Shown here in pieces: positions 58,091 to 64,000 of a DNA stretch of 64,000 nt. The notes under the pieces were generated by a model. The model did not search any database. It was not told the origin of the DNA and saw only the letters and a program-made list of their open reading frames with translations. A program made the position numbers and the translations under genes. Position 1 is the stretch's first letter, and every line of letters begins with the position of its first letter. The stretch covers positions 2,065,501 to 2,129,500 of the forward strand of contig NC_013422.1 in the NCBI RefSeq assembly GCF_000024765.1. Reading direction: 5' to 3'. The stretch comes from Halothiobacillus neapolitanus c2 (GTDB taxonomy: Bacteria; Pseudomonadota; Gammaproteobacteria; Halothiobacillales; Halothiobacillaceae).

Positions 58091-58311
58091 TTTGCAAGTT
58101 CGTGCAGCGCGTTGCGGTACCGCTTCATTACATTCTCTGCCGCATCCATCTGTGCTTCAAAATCTTGCTGATAGGGCGTCAATGTCAATCCATCAGGGCC
58201 ATCCACCAGATACAGCACATCCCCTTTACCGATTCGCAGCCTTGCAAGCACTTCCCTCGGAAGAACGATACCCATGGAATTTCCAATCGCAGAAACTTTT
58301 ACTTTTAGCAT
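58087..58311 (-). CDS. AbrB-like (SpoVT/MazE-type) antitoxin
   Basis: 74 aa. An N-terminal AbrB swapped-hairpin domain (about residues 1-48: VKVSAIGNSMGIVLPREVLARLRIGKGDVLYLV) is followed by a helical C-terminal tail that would wrap the toxin. Such antitoxins neutralise their toxin and bind their own promoter. It starts 4 bases upstream of the toxin. The usual Doc partner is Phd; an AbrB-type partner also occurs. Confidence 0.87.
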   Translation of the reverse strand: MLKVKVSAIGNSMGIVLPREVLARLRIGKGDVLYLVDGPDGLTLTPYQQDFEAQMDAAENVMKRYRNALHELAK

Positions 58312-58353
58312 GGCAATAATCTCATCAAGTTATTACATTTGTTATCACGCTCA

Positions 58354-58382
58354 AGCTTAGGGGTATTGGAAATCATCGTCAA
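58354..58382 (-). promoter_or_regulatory. Possible promoter of the toxin-antitoxin-recBD unit
   Basis: On the minus strand TTGACG (58382-58377), 17 bases, TAAGCT (58359-58354), the -10 being only a partial match. The -10 is 43 bases before the antitoxin start. An AATAA-...-TTATT imperfect inverted repeat between it and the start could be the antitoxin operator. Confidence 0.35.
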
Positions 58383-58433
58383 TCAAAGCTTGCTTATCAC
58401 CACGGAAAACTACCCATAGGTTAAGCAGGCAAT

Positions 58434-58460
58434 AAAAAAGGCACCTCAAGGTGCCTTTTA
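58434..58460 (-). terminator. Intrinsic terminator of the porin gene
   Basis: AAAAGGCACC and GGTGCCTTTT arms around a TTGA loop, followed by TT on the minus strand; about 57 bases after the porin stop and before the TA promoter region. Confidence 0.85.
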
Positions 58461-58516
58461 CAATTTTGCAAATTTTAACCCCGAAGGTGTGATCGTAAGA
58501 TCACGCCCTCAAATGA

Positions 58517-59620
58517 TTAGAACTTGTGCACGAGACCCAGTGATACCGCAGAAGACTTGCCGCCAGTGAATGAACCGGTGTTGTTGTAATTACCTTGTGG
58601 GTAACTAGCACCGTGACCACCATCCATAATGGTGTAGCTAGCATTCGCACCATTGTTGGTTTGTGCATAAACCGCATACACGCTGGTTTGCTTGCTCAGC
58701 TTGTAATCATAACCAACTGCCCACAATTCGCCATTGGTGTCGCTGGTGTTATCAACATCATCAGCCTTGTAATATTGGGCTTTGATTGTGTTTGCACCCA
58801 TGAAGGTGTAAGCAGCGCCAACGCCATAGGCTTTCTGGTTGTCGTTGCTGTATGCAACATTCTGGATATCTTGGTAGAAGCCCAGAATCTTGAAGCCGGC
58901 GATGCTGTAGTTAGCGCCTAAACGATAGGCTGACTGATCTGATTTCATCGGTGCTGCGTTGGTATCGTTCTTGTGATATTCGTACGCCGCATCCAAGCCA
59001 AAGCCCGCAATTTTGTAGCTGGCGCTCGCGCCGTAGGCCTTGTTCTGATCACCATAAATGCCATTAGGACCGGTAGGATCCCAGTTGTTGATGTAGGCCA
59101 ATACAGCTTTGAAGCCCATCAGATCAGGGGTAACGTAAGCAATGGTCTGGGCAGGACACAAATCCCATTTGGTGTCTGTCAAACCAGCGTTGTTCTTAGG
59201 ACCGCTGATGATGTTACGAGTATCGCCGATGGTTGAGTCGAACAGGTCATAACTACGACCCATCATTTTCAATGGTGTGTCGTGACGACCGGCAATCACG
59301 GTACCCCAGCCACCTGTCAAACCAACGAAAGTACCACGCTGACCACCCAGTCCGCCTGAAGAAGACGTCTTGCCGGTACCCCAGTCAACGCTGGTTTCGT
59401 ACTGATAGATCACAGACAGGCTGTCGTTGATTTTCTCTTTGCCTTTGATACCAATGCGCGAAGAGTTAGAAGAAAAACCGCTGGTGGTGTTGTCGGCGTT
59501 ATCGCCACCAACAAAATCATAAGAAACGTGGATTTTGCCGTACAAAGTGGTGTCGGCCATGGCAGCAGCTGGCGCGATCATTGCGGCAGCGACGGCGATT
59601 GCGATGATATTCTTTTTCAT
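58517..59620 (-). CDS. Gram-negative porin
   Basis: 367 aa from ATG 59620, with GGAG nine bases upstream; a longer frame exists but lacks a signal peptide. Signal peptide about residues 1-22 ends at AMADTTLYGKI. The mature part alternates strands typical of trimeric 16-stranded porins, with SSRIGIKGKE, GTVIAGRHDTPLK, and a terminal Phe (LGLVHKF) needed for outer-membrane insertion. It makes a diffusion channel; specificity is unknown. Its own terminator follows. Confidence 0.93.
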   Translation of the reverse strand: MKKNIIAIAVAAAMIAPAAAMADTTLYGKIHVSYDFVGGDNADNTTSGFSSNSSRIGIKGKEKINDSLSVIYQYETSVDWGTGKTSSSGGLGGQRGTFVGLTGGWGTVIAGRHDTPLKMMGRSYDLFDSTIGDTRNIISGPKNNAGLTDTKWDLCPAQTIAYVTPDLMGFKAVLAYINNWDPTGPNGIYGDQNKAYGASASYKIAGFGLDAAYEYHKNDTNAAPMKSDQSAYRLGANYSIAGFKILGFYQDIQNVAYSNDNQKAYGVGAAYTFMGANTIKAQYYKADDVDNTSDTNGELWAVGYDYKLSKQTSVYAVYAQTNNGANASYTIMDGGHGASYPQGNYNNTGSFTGGKSSAVSLGLVHKF

Positions 59621-59684
59621 CCGATCGATCTCCAATAGAGGTTTTGAGATTACAAGATTCCCCAGCCATCTGGGTACGCAGGCA

Positions 59685-59712
59685 ATAGTAGCCTGATACC
59701 GCCTCGACACAA
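59685..59712 (-). promoter_or_regulatory. Possible porin promoter
   Basis: On the minus strand TTGTGT (59712-59707), 16 bases, TACTAT (59690-59685), 64 bases before the ATG. The -10 matches four of six bases and the -35 is weak. Confidence 0.3.
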
Positions 59713-59728
59713 GTCACAACCAACTTTT

Positions 59729-59850
59729 TTACAACATAGGCTCGTCTTCGTGTTGCGACATCACAACACGGCATGGGCATTTGCCCCAGAAAATGGCATT
59801 CGCTTCGCTGCCAAAGGTGTGTTCGTGGTTGTGGTGCACTCTGAGCAAAC
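59729..59850 (-). pseudogene. Possible C-terminal remnant of a universal stress-type protein
   Basis: The minus-strand frame ending at 59729 encodes about 38 residues with GSEANAIFWGKCPCRVVMSQ, which resembles the last strand of UspA-type proteins (...GSVAxxI...PCPVLVV). Upstream of it the frame turns into Pro/Arg-rich sequence that looks non-coding. It would be a gene tail left in the spacer between the porin and the repeats. Too short for certainty. Confidence 0.25.
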
Positions 59851-59961
59851 CCTCTACCCGCCCACCTCGGCGCGCCCAGGGTCGCGGTGCGACGCGGGCT
59901 TGCACCCGCTCCACGTTGCCCGCTTCGCTCCCCACAAAGGGGAGGGAGAAAATGCGCAATA

Positions 59962-60002
59962 GCCCCTCTCCCTTGATGGGAGAGGGGTTGGGGTGAAGGT
60001 GT
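59962..60002. repeat. Intergenic palindromic repeat, copy 2 (inverted to copy 1)
   Basis: CCCCTCTCCC-TTGAT-GGGAGAGGGG at 59962-59986 followed by TTGGGGTGAAGGTGTT. Read on the other strand it matches the 41 bases at 51621-51661 in 37 positions by eye. Confidence 0.7.
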
Positions 60003-60036
60003 TGAGGCTGCTACCCAAGCACTACCCCCACCCCGA

Positions 60037-60059
60037 CCCTCCCCCGCGAGGGGGGAGGG
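60037..60059. repeat. G/C-rich hairpin
   Basis: CCCTCCCCC-GCGAG-GGGGGAGGG, a 9-bp stem 35 bases from repeat copy 2. It belongs to the same style of pyrimidine/purine palindrome. Confidence 0.6.
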
Positions 60060-60094
60060 AGAAAAAAGAGCGTTTACATCCTTCGTGAACGAGT

Positions 60095-60130
60095 GCGCTC
60101 CCTTTGCAAAAGGGGGAATAAGAGGGATTT
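60095..60130. repeat. Second repeat type, G-rich tail copy 2
   Basis: GCGCTCCCTTTG-CAAAAGGGGGAATAAGAGGGATTT, in the same orientation as the one at 51685-51724. It reaches the stop of the next gene on the minus strand. The whole 59621-60131 spacer (510 bases) holds this, the palindromes and the putative remnant, and no other gene I can support. Confidence 0.5.
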
Positions 60131-60131
60131 T

Positions 60132-61490
60132 TCATTCTGATCGAAACAGACGTGTATACAGGGTGGTGAGCCAGTGGTGGCGTTGCCAGACCAAATCCAC
60201 ACCGTTATCTATCTCAAAATTGCGGGCTTGGGCCGCGGTGTGCCTATGGGCCGGTTGTCTTTGCGTGAGAAACCGATCGATGGCATCGAGGCTTGCATTC
60301 CATCCGGCAAGATCACCTTCGAGGTAACACCACAACGGCTCGCTCCAGATAAGATGCACCGGACGCGAGGGCGAAACGCCACGGGCAAGCAACTCATTTA
60401 TATCCGGCTGGGAATTCGCAGAGAGAATCACGACCGGGTTATTTGCATCACTGGCGACGTTTGAATGAAGGGCTCCCGCCAGAACGGCTGAGTCGGTATA
60501 GATAAGAGCCCGATCATCATCGCAGATCCGGTCGGTAGCCTTTGGCAATAGTGACTCGGCGGTTTCAACATCCGATGATGAGAACAGCCAAGGGCTACGC
60601 CCCCACACCCAAAGGCTGTTGATTTCGGGACGCGCTTTTTTTGCCCGTTCGGCGTTAACGGGATGGCTATAAAGCCACATTTGCAACTCCGTGAGCCAGC
60701 GCCGGAACGGGCGCAATTCATTACCCGCCAGCAGTTGGCCAATAGGACGATTCAGAGCACAGCCCAACGGCGGCAGATCGACCGTGCCCACCCGTTCGAG
60801 CGCAGTGGCGGTGTACCCCAGATAGTGCCGCCCGCTCGCTGCCGAAAACAGGCTGATGCCATCGGCTTGAAGCCATTGATTCAAATCCGCTTGCAGCGCT
60901 GCCCATTCCTCACGCTCGACATGCAGATAACGCGGCCCCATCAGCACTGCGTTGTCGGTGCCTGCCTGCAAGTGCACCGGCATAATCTGGCTGACGGCCA
61001 CAATGTCGGGATGTTCGGCGAGTGCTGCGCGCAATTCGGCATCCTCCGATAAATCTGCCTGCAATGCGAATGCCGCTGTACCGTGGTCCCTATCCATTGC
61101 GGTAAACCGCGCCAACAGCAGAGCTTCCGGATCATCTTTACAGGCTTCATCTTGGGTTTGTGTTGCTGCCGGCCGCTCCGTCATTCGTTTCATACGACGT
61201 GAACGCAGCGCCACTGACAGCGGTCCGTCGGTCGGCCCATCCGGTGGCCACTGCCAAAGCCGCTCCGGATTCGGCAGGGCAACCTGATGACCCGCCTTTT
61301 GATCCTCGGGAATCTCGAAAAACCCGTCATTCCCGCGCAGGAGGGAATCCAGCGCCTTGATTTTTCTGGGTTCCCGCTTTCGCGGGAACGACGAATCACG
61401 GGTATTTCGAGGTGCCCCCTTATGAGACTTATCCTCTTCAAAACGGGGTTCGGGATGTAATCCCAGGATACTTAAGTGCAGCTTATTCAT
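60132..61490 (-). CDS. RpfE-type-like protein with an in-frame MITE insertion
   Basis: 452 aa. The N-terminus MNKLHLSILGLHPEPRFEEDK and the segment INSLWVWGRSPWLF (near residue 295) resemble the RpfE-type regulatory or phosphoglycerate-mutase-like family, whose function is unknown; I am not certain of the family. Residues about 25-62 (GAPRNTRDSSFPRKREPRK..SLLRGNDGFFEIP) are encoded by the repeat at 61308-61416 and are translated in frame, enlarging the N-terminal part. The rest looks uninterrupted, so the protein may still be made. The DUF2339 gene ends 29 bases upstream. Confidence 0.65.
   Translation of the reverse strand: MNKLHLSILGLHPEPRFEEDKSHKGAPRNTRDSSFPRKREPRKIKALDSLLRGNDGFFEIPEDQKAGHQVALPNPERLWQWPPDGPTDGPLSVALRSRRMKRMTERPAATQTQDEACKDDPEALLLARFTAMDRDHGTAAFALQADLSEDAELRAALAEHPDIVAVSQIMPVHLQAGTDNAVLMGPRYLHVEREEWAALQADLNQWLQADGISLFSAASGRHYLGYTATALERVGTVDLPPLGCALNRPIGQLLAGNELRPFRRWLTELQMWLYSHPVNAERAKKARPEINSLWVWGRSPWLFSSSDVETAESLLPKATDRICDDDRALIYTDSAVLAGALHSNVASDANNPVVILSANSQPDINELLARGVSPSRPVHLIWSEPLWCYLEGDLAGWNASLDAIDRFLTQRQPAHRHTAAQARNFEIDNGVDLVWQRHHWLTTLYTRLFRSE
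61308..61416. mobile_element. MITE-like inverted repeat element, about 109 bp
   Basis: The two halves are imperfect complements: GGGAATCTCGAAAAACCCG then TCATTCCCGCG...GGGAATCCAG on one side, and on the other strand GGGCACCTCGAAATACCCG then TCGTTCCCGCG...GGGAACCCAG. The outer CTCGAA and CCC parts resemble the ends of the IS5-family element at 12292-13568. It has no gene of its own. It looks like a non-autonomous element that the IS could have moved, inserted in frame in the RpfE-type-like gene. Confidence 0.72.
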
Positions 61491-61519
61491 TGTGTTCGCA
61501 GAAAATCGGGGTATGCAAA

Positions 61520-64000
61520 TCAGTCGGCCTTCTGTTCGGAGTCATTTGTGTTCTGGTCATCATTGGCAAATGGGGCCTGTTTGGCCGGTATCGGGGCGAT
61601 ATAACCTGCCAGCAAGAGCAGCACGCCCACGCCGACAAACGAGATGATCCGGGCGAGTGTATCGCTGCCGGACAAATCGACCAGAAAAAGTTTGAGCACC
61701 ACAACGCCCAGCAACCCGGCGGCCACCAACCATAAACGACGTTGCTTCAGTCGGCTAGCCAGCACGATCAGTATCAAGCCTAACAACGACCAGGCAATAG
61801 AGTATGTCGTTTGCGCCAGCGCCTCGTGCAGGAACCGCCCGTCATCGAGCGGCAGCCCGGCGTACGCATTCAGGCTGCGGGCAATCATGGCATTGAGCCA
61901 GACAAACGCGGCAGCGCCCATCAACCAATGCAGCACCTGTTGTGTTCGCTCACCGGCATAGTTCAGGAAATACGCACCGGTCAGTCTTCCATGTCGCCAT
62001 AGGGCGAACAGGGCCAGAGCAGAAACAAAATCGAGTGCATTGAATAATGGCAAATAACCGATCTGTGCTGGTTGGCCCCAGCCTGCACCCATAACAGGAT
62101 CAGTCACCCACAGCCCGTGGACGATAAACATCCAACCCAGTAAGAACACACCCAATCCCGATGCGACCCATCCACGATAGTCAGCCGCATGGCCAAATCG
62201 TTCAGCGAAGGGCCAGTGACGGGCGGAACCAACCCAACTCAGCAGCAACACCGGTATCAATCCCCAACTCATGGCCGTCCAAACGCCGGGCGTGTTCGGG
62301 TGCATGATGCCCCTTGGCCCCAAATCGAACCAGCCGAAATACAGCGTAAACCCGAACAGTCCCCGGAAGATCGCATCCGCCAATTGGGGCGCCAACACAG
62401 GCGCCAGCAGCCACAAGCCCAAACCATGCAAGCGCTCGGATGCGAAAACGGATTCGCTTCGACGCTCGCTCCAGTAGAGCCCGCCATAGAGTGTGGCGAA
62501 CGCCAATAGCCATGCAAACCAGCCTCCTTCGTGGAACGGGCTCATATTCAACAGCAAAATCAAGCCGCCCAGCGCCCACATCCAGACGGTTTGCAGCGCG
62601 AGCGTATAGCGCAGAATCGACCAGTCCTGCAGCCGCCCGCGCACCCATTGGACCAGCAGCATCGAAGCACTGGCGAACATCAGCCACAGCGTGAACGGCT
62701 GAAGCCAGCTCGCCACATGTGCCAGATCGTAGAAACCGGTGCCGAACCACCAGGCCAATCCCCAAAGGGTCAACAGGGCTGGGACCGGCACCCAGTTTCG
62801 CCAATCACGCAACAAATACGCGCTCGCCAACCCGGAAAGCGCAATCAAACCGCCACTCAGGAAATAGCCATCCAGCAAAGGCCAGTGTGTCGGGTCGAGC
62901 GATGAAGGATCGTCGCCAAACGCCACGCCGGCACCGAGTTGCAGCAAAAGGCCAAACACAACCGGCCAAGTTTTCCCCTGCCGCAATCCGACCCAAAGCA
63001 TGGCCGCGCCTTCCAACGCCCAGGTGGTGCTGGTCCATTGCCCATCGAACGCGAACGGCACGGCCAAAGAAACAAAACCGAGGCCCAATAGCAGGAAAGC
63101 ATCGTTCAGAATCTTGAAATACTCACCGACAGCGCGCCGCAACCCCAGCCACAACACAAGATAGAGCGCGCCCAAGCCGAATGCGCTCCAGGCCAGACCG
63201 TATTCGAAATTTTGGACCAGAGCGGCTTGCAGCCCAAACCCGACCAGGGGCGGGCCGAACACGAGGGTGGATTGCACATAATCACGCTGACCGCCTGCCC
63301 GTTGCTGACGCGCAAACAATAGGGCTGTCGCCAGAAAGATCAGATAAAAACCGATGAGGAAAGGTTCGGTTGTCGAAAACAGCGCAGGCTTATAGTTCAA
63401 CCCACCCCAGATTGTGCCGATCACGAACGTAAACAAAAAGGCCAGCAGGTTGAGTTCACGCCACGCCTTGCGCCAGGCGACGAACACGATGCCGAAATCG
63501 AGCACAAGGTAATAACTGAACAGATCGACATGCCTTCCGCTGTCGCTACCCGCCAGAATCGGCGCAAGAAAACCGCCAATAATCCCCAGCACGGCAAGGC
63601 TCCGGGCATCCTGAACGACCGCCAGCACTGCGGCAGCGGCCACAACCAGAAGCATCAGCCCCATCGTTACGCCCGCCGGCAACAACCCGTACAGACGAAA
63701 TGCGGCGTATAACGTGAGATACGTCAGACCAATGCCCCCGCCCTGCAAAACAAGGGCATAACCGGTATGTCGCTCACGCAAATACCAGCCGATGCCGAGC
63801 AGCACCAACCCGCCGATACCCACAAGCGTCAAGCGGACGCTGATCGGGAACAGGGCCTGATCGGCGGCGTATTTCAGCAGGAAGGCCAAGCCGAAAAACA
63901 GCACGATCACCCCGATCTTGGCGACCACATTGCCCTCGGTGAGGAATCGGTACACGCTCGACCACAGGCGCGACAAGCCATCTGGCGCTCCGGTTTCGGC
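61520..64000 (-). CDS. DUF2339 multi-spanning membrane protein, 5' end missing
   Basis: At least 826 codons, open to the window edge, so the start and N-terminal soluble part lie beyond 64000. The sequence NVVAKIGVIVLFFGLAFLLKYAADQ near the visible beginning is the DUF2339 signature. More than 20 hydrophobic segments of about 20 residues follow to the C-terminus, which ends in a polar tail (about the last 20 residues). Inner-membrane protein of unknown function. The RpfE-type-like gene follows on the same strand after 29 bases and may be co-transcribed. Confidence 0.85.
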   Translation of the reverse strand, partial: AETGAPDGLSRLWSSVYRFLTEGNVVAKIGVIVLFFGLAFLLKYAADQALFPISVRLTLVGIGGLVLLGIGWYLRERHTGYALVLQGGGIGLTYLTLYAAFRLYGLLPAGVTMGLMLLVVAAAAVLAVVQDARSLAVLGIIGGFLAPILAGSDSGRHVDLFSYYLVLDFGIVFVAWRKAWRELNLLAFLFTFVIGTIWGGLNYKPALFSTTEPFLIGFYLIFLATALLFARQQRAGGQRDYVQSTLVFGPPLVGFGLQAALVQNFEYGLAWSAFGLGALYLVLWLGLRRAVGEYFKILNDAFLLLGLGFVSLAVPFAFDGQWTSTTWALEGAAMLWVGLRQGKTWPVVFGLLLQLGAGVAFGDDPSSLDPTHWPLLDGYFLSGGLIALSGLASAYLLRDWRNWVPVPALLTLWGLAWWFGTGFYDLAHVASWLQPFTLWLMFASASMLLVQWVRGRLQDWSILRYTLALQTVWMWALGGLILLLNMSPFHEGGWFAWLLAFATLYGGLYWSERRSESVFASERLHGLGLWLLAPVLAPQLADAIFRGLFGFTLYFGWFDLGPRGIMHPNTPGVWTAMSWGLIPVLLLSWVGSARHWPFAERFGHAADYRGWVASGLGVFLLGWMFIVHGLWVTDPVMGAGWGQPAQIGYLPLFNALDFVSALALFALWRHGRLTGAYFLNYAGERTQQVLHWLMGAAAFVWLNAMIARSLNAYAGLPLDDGRFLHEALAQTTYSIAWSLLGLILIVLASRLKQRRLWLVAAGLLGVVVLKLFLVDLSGSDTLARIISFVGVGVLLLLAGYIAPIPAKQAPFANDDQNTNDSEQKAD

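Noticed and set aside
59750-60000. Short plus-strand frames in the porin spacer
   Set aside because: Composition is that of repeats and spacer (GEGENAQ-type ending), no ribosome site and overlap with hairpins.
51621-60130. Idea that the hairpin repeats are a CRISPR array
   Set aside because: Only two copies 8 kb apart, inverted, with no regular spacing or spacers and no cas genes.

Overview
The window reads as a contiguous chromosomal segment of a gammaproteobacterium. Evidence: the order yhbY | rlmE-ftsH-folP | glmM-tpiA-secG-tRNA-Leu(GAG) followed by a 14-gene nuo operon, the order nudJ-mnmA-hflD, and mrcA divergent from pilMNOPQ-aroK. All three are familiar gammaproteobacterial arrangements. 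A diheme cytochrome c, a Sco/PCuAC copper pair and complex I point to an aerobic respirer. A Halothiobacillus-like sulfur oxidiser of the Chromatiales is my best guess from overall flavour, but nothing in the window proves it.

Layout. 1-3351 (+): end of rpsU, yqeY, a gltD-type oxidoreductase and hemE. 3385-6378 (-): a 203-aa unknown gene and penicillin-binding protein 1A. 6522-12156 (+): the type IV pilus assembly operon pilMNOPQ, a terminator, then aroK. 12292-13568: an IS5-family insertion sequence where aroB would normally be expected. 13776-14807 (-): rpoS. 15170-19853 (+): an uncharacterised ATP-grasp protein, serC, nudJ-like, mnmA and hflD. 19904-34960 (-): a DUF2818 gene and the complete nuoA-N operon (listed here from its 3' end), preceded by tRNA-Leu, secG, tpiA and glmM up to 37954. 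38119-43827 (-): diheme cytochrome c, folP, ftsH, rlmE, PCuAC and Sco. 44035-51608 (+): yhbY, aat, a Kef-type antiporter, a small unknown gene, mfd and an RDD membrane protein. 51775-58311 (-): recD, recB and a Doc/AbrB-like toxin-antitoxin pair in one tight transcription unit without recC. 58517-64000 (-): a porin, a repeat-rich spacer, an RpfE-type-like gene carrying a MITE inside its reading frame, and the start-less part of a DUF2339 membrane protein that runs off the end.

Most of the window is housekeeping: respiration (nuo, cytochrome, Sco/PCuAC), envelope and cell wall (mrcA, glmM, secG, porin), pili, translation and RNA modification, and DNA repair (mfd, recBD). The accessory or unusual parts are few: the IS5 element with no target duplication beside a truncated reading frame, a MITE whose ends resemble that IS and which is translated in frame, the toxin-antitoxin pair co-transcribed with recBD, an orphan ATP-grasp enzyme, and compound intergenic hairpin repeats shared by two spacers. 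I did not find a clear, wholly new multi-gene system; the best candidates are the TA-recBD unit and the ATP-grasp protein. Identities come from recognising motifs and gene order by eye, with no database search.
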